A stretch of DNA of 64,000 nucleotides from Streptomyces sp. WMMB303 (GCF_029351045.1 NZ_JARKIN010000001.1:2132001-2196000); one strand, 5' to 3'; shown: positions 10,605 to 19,841, counted from the stretch's first letter. The notes: generated from the letters alone by a model not told the origin. Translations and numbers: made by a program.

Positions 10605-11264
10605 TCAGACCCCCACCGAGGTCTTCCGGGTGGAGACGATCTGGTCGATCAGGCCGTACTCCAGGCACTCCTCGGCGGTGAGGATCTTGTCGCGCTCGAT
10701 GTCCTGGGAGATGATCTCGCGCTCCTTGGTGGAGTGCTTGGTCAGCATGTCCTCCAGCTGCTCGCGCATCCGCTGGATCTCGTTGGCCGCGATCTCCAGG
10801 TCCGAGACCTGACCGCGGCCCGTCTCGCTGTAGGGCTGGTGGATCAGGATACGGGCGTTGGGCAGCGCCATCCGCTTGCCGGGGGTGCCGGCGGCCAGCA
10901 GCACGGCGGCCGCGGAGGCTGCCTGCCCCATGCAGACCGTCTGGATGTCCGGCTTGACGAACTGCATCGTGTCGTAGATGGCGGTCAGCGCGGTGAAGGA
11001 ACCGCCCGGCGAGTTGATGTAGACCGAGATGTCGCGGTCGGGGTCCATCGACTCCAGGCACAGGAGCTGCGCCATGACGTCGTTGGCCGAGGCGTCGTCG
11101 ATCTGCACACCGAGGAAGATCACGCGCTCTTCGAAGAGCTTCGCGTACGGGTCGTACTCCCGCACGCCCTGCGAGGTGCGCTCCACGAAGCGCGGCACGA
11201 CGTAGCGGGACTCGGGCGCGATGCCGGTGAACTCGGCCCGGGCGTCCGTGGGAAATGAGGTCAT
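10605..11264 (-). CDS. clpP2: ATP-dependent Clp protease proteolytic subunit ClpP2
   Basis: 219-residue serine peptidase (family S14). The catalytic triad is visible: Ser117 in [10 protein letters not shown], His142 in ILIHQP, Asp192 in ERDKIL. The NSPGGS oxyanion loop is intact. It is the second gene of the clpP1-clpP2 operon; actinobacterial ClpP1 and ClpP2 form mixed tetradecamers that work with ClpX or ClpC. ATG at 11264 has AGGAG 8-10 nt upstream; an upstream in-frame extension to 11375 would overlap clpP1 and is rejected. Confidence 0.96.
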   Translation of the reverse strand: MTSFPTDARAEFTGIAPESRYVVPRFVERTSQGVREYDPYAKLFEERVIFLGVQIDDASANDVMAQLLCLESMDPDRDISVYINSPGGSFTALTAIYDTMQFVKPDIQTVCMGQAASAAAVLLAAGTPGKRMALPNARILIHQPYSETGRGQVSDLEIAANEIQRMREQLEDMLTKHSTKEREIISQDIERDKILTAEECLEYGLIDQIVSTRKTSVGV

Positions 11265-11334
11265 CGGGAGGTTCTCCTGGAGATGAACTGGTGGCTGCGG
11301 GAGGAGCGGGTGCCCTGCGGCGCTGTGGCGGGGC

Positions 11335-11952
11335 TCACGCGCCCGTGCCGCCACCGCCGGGAAGCTGCGCGGCACTGCCGTACACCTCGTCGATGAGGCC
11401 GTACTCGCGCGCCTCCTCGGCGGTGAACCAGCGGTCGCGGTCCGCGTCGCGGGTCCACTGCTCGACGGTCTGACCGCTGTGCGCGGCCGACAGCTCGGCC
11501 AGCCGCTTCTTGGTACGCAGCAGCTGCTCGGCGTGGATCTTGATGTCGGTGGCCGAGCCCGCCAGGCCCGCGGACGGCTGGTGGATGAGGATGTCGGCGT
11601 TGGGCAGCGCGAAACGCTTGCCGGGGGTGCCCGCGGTCAGCAGGAACTGTCCCATGGAGGCGGCCAGGCCCATGGCGATGGTGACGACATCGTTCTTGAT
11701 GTACTGCATGGTGTCGTAGATCGCCATGCCCGCCTGGACCGAACCACCCGGGCTGTTGATGTACAGGAAGATGTCCTTGTCCGGGTCGGCGGCAAGGAGC
11801 AGAAGCTGGGCGGTGATCTTGTTGGCGATATCGTCGTCCACCGGCTGGCCGAGGAAAATGATGCGCTCGTCGAGCAGCCGGTTGTAGACCTGATCGCCGA
11901 GGCCACCACCGAAGTTGGGCTCGCCGGCGGCGGAAGGCATCGGAAGCGTCAC
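11335..11952 (-). CDS. clpP1: ATP-dependent Clp protease proteolytic subunit ClpP1
   Basis: 205 residues from the GTG at 11952 (AGGTGG 4 nt upstream); an ATG at 11940 giving MPSAAGEP is a common alternative start. Triad: Ser99 in MGLAASMGQ, His124 in ILIHQP, Asp173 in DADRDRWF. The C-terminus ends in a Gly-rich PGGGGTGA tail. First gene of the clpP1-clpP2 operon, with 70 bp to clpP2. A candidate ClgR operator lies about 110 bp upstream (12065-12081). In S. lividans this operon is activated by ClgR, which is itself a Clp substrate (established knowledge). Confidence 0.95.
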   Translation of the reverse strand: MTLPMPSAAGEPNFGGGLGDQVYNRLLDERIIFLGQPVDDDIANKITAQLLLLAADPDKDIFLYINSPGGSVQAGMAIYDTMQYIKNDVVTIAMGLAASMGQFLLTAGTPGKRFALPNADILIHQPSAGLAGSATDIKIHAEQLLRTKKRLAELSAAHSGQTVEQWTRDADRDRWFTAEEAREYGLIDEVYGSAAQLPGGGGTGA

Positions 11953-12020
11953 GTGTCCACCTGCTCGTGTCCGGACGGCCACGCGGAGCTGGCCGCCACT
12001 GGGGTCTTCGTCTACTGGGG

Positions 12021-12026
12021 ACCCTA
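12021..12026 (-). promoter_or_regulatory. Candidate -10 box for clpP1P2
   Basis: TAGGGT on the minus strand (TANNNT) lies between the ClgR-like motif and the clpP1 start. No good -35 is seen, which fits an activator-dependent promoter. Confidence 0.35.
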
Positions 12027-12064
12027 ACGCGCCGGTCGTCGGCCGCCATCCCGGGCCGAGCGCA

Positions 12065-12081
12065 TTTCGCTGTGAGCGCAG
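12065..12081 (-). promoter_or_regulatory. Candidate ClgR operator upstream of clpP1P2
   Basis: TTTCGC-TGTGA-GCG matches the published ClgR motif GTTCGC-N5-GCG with one mismatch. It sits about 40 bp upstream of the candidate -10, the expected position for activation. Confidence 0.5.
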
Positions 12082-12188
12082 GTACCCCCGGGCGATCGCG
12101 TCCGCCGTGGCCGACAGCCGAACGGGGGGCGCCCGGGCGTGCACTCGCGCGCCCCGGCGCCCCCCGTTCGCGGGTCAGGCGAGCCGGA

Positions 12189-13586
12189 TCAGCTCTCGGC
12201 CTTGCCGGCCTCGTCCGCCGCCTCGGCGGCCGGGGCCTGCTCGGCCTCGGCGCCCTCGGCGGCCTCCTCGGCGTCCTCGTCACTCAGGTCGACGACCTCG
12301 CCGGCGGTGTCCTTGACCGTCACGGCCTCCACCACGGTGGCCAGTGCCTTGCCGCGGGCGACCTCACCGACGAGGACCGGCACCTGGCCGCCCTCGACGA
12401 CGGCCTGCGCGAACTGGTCGGGGCTCATACCGGAGGACTGGGCGCGGCGCATCAGGTGCTCGGTCAGCTCTTCCTGGCTGACGTTGAGCTTCTCCTTGCT
12501 GACCAGCTCATCGAGCACGAACTGGGTCCGGATGCCCTTCTCCGCCTGCTCCTTGAGCTCGGCGTCGAACTCTTCCTCGCTCTTTTCCTGCATCTTCAGG
12601 TAGGACTCGAGGTCCAGGCCGAGCTGACCGAGCTGGTGGTTGACCAGGTTGTGCTTGCGGCTCTCGATCTCGTCCGCCAGCAGCTTCTCCGGAACCGGGA
12701 CCTCGATGAGCTCCAGAAGGGCATCGAGCACCTTCTCCTGGGCCTGGGTCGCCTGCTCCTGCTTCTTCTGGTCGGCCAGCCGCTTGCGGCTGTCCTCGCG
12801 CAGCTCCTCCAGCGTGTCGAACTCGCTGGCGAGCTGGGCGAACTCGTCGTCCAGCTCGGGCAGTTCCCGCGCGGAGACGGTCTGGACGGTGACGGCGACC
12901 TCGGCCTCGCGGCCCGCGCCGGAGCCGCCCTTCAGCTCGGAGGTGAAGGTGGCGGTGCCGCCCGCCTCCAGACCGGTGACGGCCTCGTCGATCCCGTCGA
13001 GCAGCTCACCGGAGCCGATGGTGTAGTCGACGCCCTGGGCGACGCCGTCCTCCAGCACCTCGCCGTCGATCCGGGCCTCGAGGTCGACCTTGACGACGTC
13101 GCCCTCGGCGGCGGCCCGCTCGACCGCGGTGGTCGAGGCGAAGCGCTCGCGGAGCTGCTCGACGGCCTCGTCGACGTCCGCGTCGGAGACCTCGGCCGCG
13201 TCGACCTCGACCTCGAGGCCGGAGTAGTCCGGGATCTCGATCTCGGGACGGACGTCCACCTCGGCGGTGAAGGCCAGCAGTTCGTTGTCCTTCAGCTCGG
13301 TGATGTCGACCTCGGGCTGGCCGAGCACGTTGAGCTCGCCCTCCTCGACGGCGGACTGGTAGAGCTTCGGAAGCGCGTCGTTGACGGCCTCCTCGAGGAC
13401 GGCACCACGGCCGAAACGCTGGTCGATCAGGCGCGCAGGGATCTTGCCCTTACGGAACCCGGGCACGGTGACCTGCTGGTTGATCTTGCTGTACGCCGCG
13501 TCGAGGCTGTCCTTGAGCTCCTCGAAGGGCACCTCGACAGTGAGCCGAACCCGGGTCGGGTTCAAGGTCTCCACGGCGCTCTTCAC
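12189..13586 (-). CDS. tig: Trigger factor, ribosome-associated chaperone
   Basis: 465 residues. The N-terminal ribosome-docking domain carries [21 protein letters not shown] (GFRKGK docking loop near residue 45), the central FKBP-like prolyl isomerase domain runs over about 155-240, and the long C-terminal helical arms end in an Ala/Glu-rich acidic tail typical of actinobacterial forms. It binds nascent chains at the ribosome exit. GTG at 13586 has AAGGAG 7 nt upstream; the upstream in-frame ATG at 13682 is rejected because it would run into the tRNA-Pro 3' side and adds non-family residues. It precedes the clp genes on the same strand, a common quality-control cluster. Confidence 0.96.
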   Translation of the reverse strand: MKSAVETLNPTRVRLTVEVPFEELKDSLDAAYSKINQQVTVPGFRKGKIPARLIDQRFGRGAVLEEAVNDALPKLYQSAVEEGELNVLGQPEVDITELKDNELLAFTAEVDVRPEIEIPDYSGLEVEVDAAEVSDADVDEAVEQLRERFASTTAVERAAAEGDVVKVDLEARIDGEVLEDGVAQGVDYTIGSGELLDGIDEAVTGLEAGGTATFTSELKGGSGAGREAEVAVTVQTVSARELPELDDEFAQLASEFDTLEELREDSRKRLADQKKQEQATQAQEKVLDALLELIEVPVPEKLLADEIESRKHNLVNHQLGQLGLDLESYLKMQEKSEEEFDAELKEQAEKGIRTQFVLDELVSKEKLNVSQEELTEHLMRRAQSSGMSPDQFAQAVVEGGQVPVLVGEVARGKALATVVEAVTVKDTAGEVVDLSDEDAEEAAEGAEAEQAPAAEAADEAGKAES

Positions 13587-13688
13587 GGTCGGTCTCCTTG
13601 GGGCTGGCATTGGGGGTTCTGCTGACTTCTTGGCTGCGCCCCGTATGCATGCAGACACGACACAGGCACGCGCGTCTTTCATAGTACG

Positions 13689-13765
13689 TGGTCGGGGTGG
13701 CCGGATTCGAACCGACGACCTTCCGCTCCCAAAGCGGACGCGCTACCAAGCTGCGCCACACCCCG
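13689..13765 (-). tRNA. tRNA-Pro (anticodon TGG)
   Basis: The minus strand folds as a cloverleaf: acceptor CGGGGTG/CACCCCG, anticodon loop with TTTGGGA, T-loop GGTTCGAATCC, and an encoded 3' CCA after discriminator A. 77 nt including CCA. Confidence 0.97.
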
Positions 13766-13835
13766 TCGGTGCGACACGTAGAGTACATGTCGTAGGATGC
13801 GGTGCGTGCCGATCCGGTCCGCCGATCCGGCTCAC

Positions 13836-13906
13836 GCGGGCGTAGCTCAATGGTAGAGCCCTGGTCTTCCAAACCAGCTACGCGGGTTCGATTCCCGTCG
13901 CCCGCT
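13836..13906 (+). tRNA. tRNA-Gly (anticodon TCC)
   Basis: 71-nt cloverleaf with acceptor GCGGGCG/CGCCCGC, D-arm GTAGCTCAATGGTAGAGC, anticodon loop TCTTCCAA and T-arm CGGGTTCGATTCCCG. CCA is not encoded. A strong terminator follows. Confidence 0.97.
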
Positions 13907-13913
13907 CAGGAGT

Positions 13914-13950
13914 GCGAAAGGCCCGGCCCCCGAGGGGCCGGGCCTTTCGC
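13914..13950 (+). terminator. Terminator after tRNA-Gly
   Basis: A 17-bp perfect stem (13914-13930 with 13934-13950) closed by a CGA triloop, 8 bp after the tRNA. Confidence 0.85.
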
Positions 13951-14209
13951 CGTCTCGTCGGCCTCGTCGTCGCGTCGCCTCGGCTCCTCGCCCTCCGCGG
14001 CGCCGTCCGGGCGGGGCGGACGGACGCGACCGCGGGACCGGGCGCACGGTGTCGCGGGCGCGGTCGCGCAATGTCACGGTGGGACTGCGGTGCGAGCACC
14101 CCCGCGGCGCCCGGGGGCGCCGCCCGCCCCCTGAGGGGAGGGCCTCCCGGCAGGGGACGCCGGGGCGCGCCCCGGGAAGCCGATCCGGTCGGCCGCGCCG
14201 GCAGCCGGC
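13951..14209. other. Intergenic space with no gene
   Basis: Extremely GC-rich. One hairpin with an 8-bp stem (14104-14111 with 14116-14123) could terminate the small membrane-protein gene upstream of it on the minus strand. Open frames here lack starts or ribosome-binding sites. Confidence 0.5.
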
Positions 14210-14404
14210 CTAGAAGCTGATCTGGTTGATCGTGTCGGCGACCGAGTTCAGGAACCGGTTGATGGACGGCGCCATGCCGCTGGAGGCGAGGAAGAAGCCG
14301 AAGAGCACGGCGACGATGGCAGGTCCCGGCTTGATGGACTTGCTCCGGATCATCACGACGAGGATGACCGCCAACAGCACGACAACGGACAGCGAGATGG
14401 CCAC
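14210..14404 (-). CDS. Small two-helix membrane protein
   Basis: 64 residues, function unknown. The first helix is residues 2-18 (LSVVVLLAVILVVMIR), the second 27-42 (GPAIVAVLFGFFLASSG), followed by an amphipathic SINRFLNSVADTINQISF tail. Near-identical short proteins are, as I recall, conserved among Streptomyces, which argues for a real gene despite its length. A weak GAGGG element precedes the ATG. Not obviously in an operon. Confidence 0.75.
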   Translation of the reverse strand: MAISLSVVVLLAVILVVMIRSKSIKPGPAIVAVLFGFFLASSGMAPSINRFLNSVADTINQISF

Positions 14405-15010
14405 AACTGCTCACACCCTCATGGTCGGAACGCCTCACCCGGCCTCGGGGGCCGCCACTGTGGCCGTACCCCCACGCACACAGCGCGCACCCATCGTGCC
14501 ACCAACTCCCTTGCACGAGGAGCCGACCGGGGCGCCACCGGGCCCATCATCGGGTAAATACCGATCATCGACCAGGGGGACAGCACAGGACACTTGGGGC
14601 GTAGGTGACGCAGTCGGCGGGCCGCCGGGCGCTCGGAATTCCCGCCATCAATTCGACGTGATCACCGCACGACGGCTTGACGAATGCCGGAAATGCGTCG
14701 CGCGGCACATCACACAGCAGGTGCACTTCGTGCAGAAAGACCGGCACGCGGTGCCGTGGCCTCCGGCGGCCGGAATTCTCCGGTTGGATCTGCGAATTGT
14801 GTCCTCGCTCACAACGCGCACCGACGGCACCGCCCCCCTTGTCTCCAGCACCACAGGGACCTCATACGCCCCGTTTAGATGGGACATCGTCCGGCAGATC
14901 GAACATGCACGTCACGCCCCGTCAGCTCTGTTCCGGAAACCGAGGAATAGCGCGCCGTGCGGCGGGAAGGCGGCGCGGGCGAGAATTTACGGCTCACACG
15001 GTGACCCGCT
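14405..15010. other. 606-bp gap, less GC-rich than its surroundings
   Basis: No convincing gene. It should hold the divergent promoters of the small membrane protein (minus) and the acyltransferase (plus). The minus-strand frame 14648-14887 (79 codons, Cys-rich, with a YEVP motif) is the only coding candidate, without a ribosome-binding site; see findings. Confidence 0.5.
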
Positions 15011-16207
15011 ATGGTGCGGCAGATGTTGCACGCTGGTTATGAGCGGGCGCCGCTCCCCCCCGTCCGCCAGGAGTCCCCCTCCGAGACGCCACCCGCGTCC
15101 GCGGAGCAGGCTGCGAAGTCGCAGCCCGCGCAGGCGCAGAAGAAGCCAGCAGCCAAGCAGCGGGACCCGTTCTTCGACAACGCGAAGTACCTGACGATCG
15201 TCCTCGTGGGGATCGGGCACGCCTGGGACCCGCTGCGCAGCGACAGCCGGACTGCCGAGGCGCTCTACTTCGTCCTCTACACGTTCCACATGCCGGCGTT
15301 CATCATCATCTCGGGCTACCTCTCCAGGAGCTTCGAGGGCAAGCCGAAGCAGGTCCAGCGGCTGGTCACCGGGGTGGTCGTGCCCTACCTGGCGATCCAG
15401 TTCGGCTACACGTTCTTCATGCGCTGGGCCAACGACGACCCGGACCGTGAGTTCCACTTCCAGGAGCCGGGGTTCGCGCTGTGGTTCCTGTGCGCGCTGT
15501 TCCTCTGGCGGCTGACCACGCCGCTGTGGAAGAGCCTGCGCTGGCCGATGCCGGTGGCGCTGGCCATCGGAGCGGCGGCCAGCGTGACCCCGAGCATCGG
15601 CGGGGATCTGAACCTGATGCGGGTGGCGCAGTTCCTGCCGTTCTTCGTCCTCGGCCTCCAGCTGCGTCCCGAGCACTTCAAGCTGGTCAAGCGCAAGCAG
15701 GCGCGCTACCTCGCGGTGCCGGTGACGCTGTGCGCGATGGTCTTCGCCTACTGGGCGGTGCCCCGGATGTCCAAGGCGTGGTTCCTGCACGACAAGGCGG
15801 CGGCGGACATGGGCGTCCCCTCCTGGGCCGGTGCGGTGATGTACCTCGCGCTGTTCGGCTGCGGCCTGGTGATGACGGCCTGCTTCCTCTCCTGGGTGCC
15901 GCGGCGGCTGATGTGGTTCACCGCGCTGGGCGCCGGCACGCTGTACGCCTACCTGCTGCACATCTTCTTCATCCAGAGCTCGCGCCAGTTCGACTGGTAC
16001 GAGATGGCCTGGGTCGACCACCCGCTCAGCCGGGTCGTCATCACCCTGCTGGCCGCGGTGATGATGACGGTGCTGTGCACTCCGTGGGTGACCCGGCTGT
16101 TCAAATTCGTGATCGAGCCGAAGATGGACTGGTTCTTCAAGCGCGACCCCGGGGCCATGGCCCGCAAGCGCGAGTCGGGCACGCCCGCCTCGCACCGGAA
16201 GAAGTAG
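15011..16207 (+). CDS. Acyltransferase family 3 integral membrane protein
   Basis: 398 residues. After a cytoplasmic Pro/Ala/Lys-rich tail (1-48) come the hallmarks of the OafA/WecH-type acyltransferase fold: DNAKYLTIVLVGIGH (catalytic-type His in the first helix), FHMPAFIIISGYLS, and about ten membrane helices, ending in a basic tail. Such enzymes move acetyl or other acyl groups onto surface sugars or small molecules; the substrate cannot be read here. ATG at 15011 and 15023 are both possible and neither has a clear ribosome-binding site. It stands alone, ended by the hairpin at 16230-16259. Confidence 0.85.
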   Translation: MVRQMLHAGYERAPLPPVRQESPSETPPASAEQAAKSQPAQAQKKPAAKQRDPFFDNAKYLTIVLVGIGHAWDPLRSDSRTAEALYFVLYTFHMPAFIIISGYLSRSFEGKPKQVQRLVTGVVVPYLAIQFGYTFFMRWANDDPDREFHFQEPGFALWFLCALFLWRLTTPLWKSLRWPMPVALAIGAAASVTPSIGGDLNLMRVAQFLPFFVLGLQLRPEHFKLVKRKQARYLAVPVTLCAMVFAYWAVPRMSKAWFLHDKAAADMGVPSWAGAVMYLALFGCGLVMTACFLSWVPRRLMWFTALGAGTLYAYLLHIFFIQSSRQFDWYEMAWVDHPLSRVVITLLAAVMMTVLCTPWVTRLFKFVIEPKMDWFFKRDPGAMARKRESGTPASHRKK

Positions 16208-16229
16208 CCCCCGCCCGGACCCGTTCCCC

Positions 16230-16259
16230 GGCCCCCTCCCGCAGCGGCGCGAGGGGGCC
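16230..16259. terminator. Hairpin between the convergent acyltransferase and phosphatase genes
   Basis: GGCCCCCTC (16230-16238) pairs with GAGGGGGCC (16251-16259). Confidence 0.65.
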
Positions 16260-16364
16260 CGCTGCTGGGCGAGGAGTCCGCCAGGGGGTCGAACATCCGG
16301 ACAGCGGGTGAGCGGGCGCCGTGCCGGTTGACCGCGTCGGCCGCGGCGGCGCGCCATGGAGCCG

Positions 16365-17525
16365 TCAGTCGCGGCAGATCAGCAGCAGCGCCCGGTCGTC
16401 GTTGACGTCGCGCGCCACCGACTCGATCAGGTGCCAGGCCGCGCCGTGGAAGCTCGTGGCGACGTAGCGGTCGGCCTCCCCGGTGAGCCGGTCCATGCCC
16501 TCGGTCAGATCCCGTTCCGCGGTCTCCACCAGCCCGTCGGTGAAGAGCATCAGCACGTCCCCGCGCCGCAGGGTCCCCTTGACCGGGTCGAACTCGGCAC
16601 CGTCGTAGACGCCCAGCAGCGGCCCCTCGGCGGCCTTCTCCTCCCATTTGCCGGAACCGGCGTTGAGCTGCATCGCCGGTACGTGCCCGGCGGAGAGCAA
16701 CTCGTAGTCGCCGCTGTCCAGATCCAGGACGAGGTGGACGGAGGTGGCGAAGCCCTCCTCCCACGACTGGCGGAGCAGATAGCCGTTGGCCGCGGGCAGG
16801 AAGGCGTGCGGCGGAAGGGAGCCCAGCAGACCGCCGAAGGCGCCGGAGAGCAGCAGGGCGCGGGAGGCGGCGTCCATGCCCTTGCCGGAGACATCGGTGA
16901 GGACCAGTTCCAGGGTCCGGCGCCCCGGGCCGGTGCGCGCGGCGACGACGAAGTCCCCGGAGAAGGACTGCCCGCCCGCCGGGCGCAGGGCCATCTCGTG
17001 GTGCCAGCCGGCCGGCAGCTTGGGCAACTTGCTCTGCACCCGGATGCGTTCGCGCAGATCGAAGAGCATGGTGCCGCCGCGCCGCCAGGGCACGCCCACC
17101 CGGCTGCGGAACTGCGCGATGAGCAGCCCGGAGAGCCCGGCCGCCGCCACCACCAGGATGGTGCCCGGCGTCACGCGCCCGCCGTCCGCGGACTCCCAGG
17201 GCGGCAACAGCAGCGACTCGACCATGAGGGCGACCGCGGCGGCGGCGTACAGCGCCAGCAGGCTGGCGGGCCGCAGCAGCAGGCCGCCCGCGATGAGCGG
17301 AAGCACCAGCGCCTCGGGGGCGCACCACAGGGGGGTCAGTACGGTGGCGCAGGCCAGGGCCGGGACGGTGAGCAGCAGGCCGACCAGCGCGACCCAGTCG
17401 GAGGCACCGCCGCGGAAGTAGTCGACAGCGGACCTGCGCAGGGTGGTGCGGGCCCGGTGCCAGGTCTTCTGCGCCTGGTGCAACCGGGCCGTGGCTGCTG
17501 AGAGTCCCACGCGGCGGTCCGCCAT
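16365..17525 (-). CDS. Membrane-anchored SpoIIE-type serine phosphatase (PP2C-like)
   Basis: 386 residues. The N-terminal half has four or five membrane helices (about 44-145). The C-terminal half is the SpoIIE/RsbU phosphatase domain: GDFVVAAR, LVLTDVSGKGMDAA (metal-binding Asp), SAGHVPAMQL, and GDVLMLFTDGLVE (second metal-binding Asp). Such enzymes dephosphorylate anti-anti-sigma factors; no partner gene is adjacent. No Shine-Dalgarno is seen, but TAGGCT (17534-17539) lies 8 nt before the ATG, so the message may be leaderless. Confidence 0.9.
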   Translation of the reverse strand: MADRRVGLSAATARLHQAQKTWHRARTTLRRSAVDYFRGGASDWVALVGLLLTVPALACATVLTPLWCAPEALVLPLIAGGLLLRPASLLALYAAAAVALMVESLLLPPWESADGGRVTPGTILVVAAAGLSGLLIAQFRSRVGVPWRRGGTMLFDLRERIRVQSKLPKLPAGWHHEMALRPAGGQSFSGDFVVAARTGPGRRTLELVLTDVSGKGMDAASRALLLSGAFGGLLGSLPPHAFLPAANGYLLRQSWEEGFATSVHLVLDLDSGDYELLSAGHVPAMQLNAGSGKWEEKAAEGPLLGVYDGAEFDPVKGTLRRGDVLMLFTDGLVETAERDLTEGMDRLTGEADRYVATSFHGAAWHLIESVARDVNDDRALLLICRD

Positions 17526-17533
17526 GCTCCCGG

Positions 17534-17539
17534 AGCCTA
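17534..17539 (-). promoter_or_regulatory. Candidate -10 box for the leaderless phosphatase mRNA
   Basis: TAGGCT on the minus strand, 8 nt before the ATG. Confidence 0.35.
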
Positions 17540-17673
17540 GCCACCCCGTCGGCGAGCCGTCGATTCCCGGCAGCTGCCGGGAGGTGTGCGGGGGGTCCGC
17601 GCGCTCAGGGGGCGGCGCGCCAGCGGACGAATACGTTCACCCACGTTCGAACTGCCCTGCTAGTGATGGCAGT

Positions 17674-18254
17674 ATGACAACTGAGCCGCAGGTTCTCCAG
17701 CCATCCGAGTGGGACGCCTGGTACGCGTCCCTGCTGAGTGCCTTCACCGCGGACGAGACGTCCGAGGAGCGGGAACTGAACCATTCGCTGACCGAGTCGG
17801 AGCGCTCGATCGGGTGTGCGACGAGGGGCGCCCGGTGGCCACGGCGGGGCTGCTGTCGTTCCGGATGGCGGTGCCCGGTGGCGCCGTCGTCCCGGCGGCC
17901 GGGGTGACGATGGTGAGTGTGGCGCCCACCCACCGCCGGCGGGGGTTGCTGCGCTCGATGATGCGGCGGCAGCCCGACGTCGTACGGGAGGCCGGCGAGT
18001 GCTGCCCGTGGAACACGGGCCGCTGGCGGCTGTCGGGCGACGATAAGGGGGCCGTGTGCGAGCCGACCGGGGACGCGGCCGATCTGTCGTTGTCCGTGCG
18101 AGAGCCGGGCCGCGCCTGTCTGGGCGGGACCTCACCGGCCGCGCCGGCCGCGGCCGGACTGGTACGCGAGCAGCGGCCGGGCCCGGGCGCGCTCGCGGCA
18201 GCCTCCGCGGCCTTCGGGAGCGAGGTCCAGCCGTGGCTGCCGCACGGGTTCTGA
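17674..18254 (+). pseudogene. Decayed Eis-like GNAT N-acetyltransferase
   Basis: Frame one begins at ATG 17674 (MTTEPQVLQPSEWDAWY) and runs to SERSIG; near 17813-17820 the homology jumps frame to VCDEGRPVATAGLLSFRMAV and continues through VTMVSVAPTHRRRGLLRSMM, the acetyl-CoA-binding loop of the Eis family. The text then switches abruptly to what looks like the SCP2-type C-terminal domain (SLSVRE, AAGLVREQRPG, FGSEVQPWLPHGF). Intact Eis proteins are about 400 residues; fewer than 195 codons remain, so there is a frameshift plus a large internal deletion (inferred from family memory). The product cannot be active. Confidence 0.85.
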
Positions 18255-18258
18255 CCGG

Positions 18259-19092
18259 TCACCGGCGCTGGCAGGAGGGGCACCAGAACAGGTTGCGGGC
18301 CGCGAGTTCCGCGGTGGCGACCGGGCCGCCGCACACCAGGCAGGGGAGCCCGGCCCGGCGGTAGACGTAGACCTCGCCGCCGTGGTCGTCCACGCGCGGC
18401 GGGCGTCCCATGGCCTCGGGGGTGTGCTCGCCGCGCACGGTGTCGATGCGGTTCTTGCGGACGCCGTCGGTCATCAGCGCGACGAGGTCGTCCCACAGCG
18501 CTTCCCACTCGGTGCGGGTGAGGTCCCGACCGGCGCGGTAGGGGTCGATGCCGTGCCGGAAGAGCACCTCGGCGCGGTAGACGTTGCCGACCCCGGCGAC
18601 GATCTTCTGGTCCATCAGCAGCGCGGCGACGGTGGTGCGGCTGCGGGAGATCCTCGCCCAGGCGGCTGCCGGGTCGGAGGCGGGGCGCAGCGGATCGGGG
18701 CCGAGCCGGTCGCCGACCGCCTGCTTCTCCGGTTCGGTCAGCAGTTCGCAGCGGGTGGGCCCGCGCAGGTCGGCGTAGTGCGGCGGGGCCGCCGGGTGCT
18801 CGCCTGGGCGGGTGGCCAGCCGCAGCCTGACCTGCCCGACGGGTGCCGGGGGCGGACCCTCGTCGAACCGGAAGGTGCCGTAGAGGCCCAGGTGGATGTG
18901 GACCCAGCCGATCGGGCCGAAGCCCAGGAACAGGTGCTTGCCGTGCGCCTCGGTGCCGGTCGGCGCCGCGCCGTCCAGCAGCGCGGCGCCGTCGGCGAAC
19001 TTGCCCTGCGGGCTGGAGACGTCCAGCGGGTGTCCGGCGAACCGGTCCGCGATCTCGCGGGCGAGCCGGTGGATGGTGTGGCCCTCGGGCAC
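18259..19092 (-). CDS. Fpg/Nei family DNA glycosylase
   Basis: 277 residues. The mature N-terminus PEGHTIHR supplies the catalytic Pro1 and Glu2 of the family (residues 2-3 here); the helix-two-turn-helix MDQKIVAGVGNVYRAEVLF is present; the C-terminal zinc finger has CLVC and CPSC. It excises oxidised bases and nicks the AP site. PEGHTIHR is typical of endonuclease VIII (Nei) rather than MutM. It ends 3 bp from the rpiB stop region on the same strand and is probably cotranscribed with rpiB. The stop lies 4 bp from the pseudogene end, with no room for a terminator. Confidence 0.92.
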   Translation of the reverse strand: MPEGHTIHRLAREIADRFAGHPLDVSSPQGKFADGAALLDGAAPTGTEAHGKHLFLGFGPIGWVHIHLGLYGTFRFDEGPPPAPVGQVRLRLATRPGEHPAAPPHYADLRGPTRCELLTEPEKQAVGDRLGPDPLRPASDPAAAWARISRSRTTVAALLMDQKIVAGVGNVYRAEVLFRHGIDPYRAGRDLTRTEWEALWDDLVALMTDGVRKNRIDTVRGEHTPEAMGRPPRVDDHGGEVYVYRRAGLPCLVCGGPVATAELAARNLFWCPSCQRR

Positions 19093-19095
19093 GGC

Positions 19096-19581
19096 TCAGG
19101 GCTGGGGGTGGTGCGCGGGCACGGGCGGCAGTTCGCCGCTGCGCTCGAAGTCGGCGAGCATCGCGATGCGGCGCCGGTGCCGCTCGCCCTCGGAGAAGGG
19201 GGTGTTCAGGAAGGTCTCCACAAAGGAGACGGCCTCTTCGGTGGTGTGCATCCGGGCGCCCACGCTGACCAGGTTGGCGTCGTTGTGCTCGCGGGCCAGG
19301 GCGGCCGTCTCGGTGCTCCAGGCCAGGGCGCAGCGGGCGCCGGGCACCTTGTTGGCGGCCATCTGCTCGCCGTTGCCGGAGCCGCCGATGACGATGCCGA
19401 GCGCGTCGCCGTCCGCGGCGGTGCGCTGTGCGGCGCGCAGGCAGAAGGGCGGGTAGTCGTCCTCGGCGTCGTAGATGTGGGGGCCGCAGTCGACGGGCTC
19501 GTGGCCGGCGGTGCGGAGCCACTCGACGAGGTGGTTCTTGAGTTCGAAGCCGGCGTGATCGGAGCCGAGGTAGACGCGCAT
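19096..19581 (-). CDS. rpiB: Ribose-5-phosphate isomerase B
   Basis: 161 residues, LacAB/RpiB fold; interconverts ribose-5-phosphate and ribulose-5-phosphate. YLGSDHAGFELKNHL and the phosphate-binding region are present. The active-site loop reads IVIGGSGNGEQMAANKV: Gly replaces the catalytic Cys of the E. coli enzyme and Glu follows in GNGEQ, the arrangement of the M. tuberculosis enzyme, which uses that Glu as base. ATG at 19581 is chosen because MRVYLGSDHAG is the family start; upstream codons are Pro/Arg-rich filler. Confidence 0.94.
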   Translation of the reverse strand: MRVYLGSDHAGFELKNHLVEWLRTAGHEPVDCGPHIYDAEDDYPPFCLRAAQRTAADGDALGIVIGGSGNGEQMAANKVPGARCALAWSTETAALAREHNDANLVSVGARMHTTEEAVSFVETFLNTPFSEGERHRRRIAMLADFERSGELPPVPAHHPQP

Positions 19582-19841
19582 GACGGAGAGTGTGCCATCT
19601 CCGCGGGGCGACCGGCCGCCCAGGGCGCGGGCAGGCGGCGCCGTCGGGCGGCACGGGCCGGGCAGGGCGGCGCGGGGCACGGTTCGGACGGCGGAGCAGG
19701 ACGTGTTTCTCAGCCGTACGGGAGGTTTTCCCGATGTTCCGTAGGCAACAATCGTGATTCACCTCTTCCATAGGGGGCAGGAAGGGCCGTTACATGTGAG
19801 CGCTCGTTTGCACACCACCCTCATTAGGAGCCGGCTGCCCC

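Noticed and set aside
13689..13906. tRNA-Pro and tRNA-Gly as an integration site for a mobile element
   Set aside because: No integrase, relaxase or phage gene is in the window and no second copy of a tRNA 3' end was noticed nearby; the flanks are conserved core genes.
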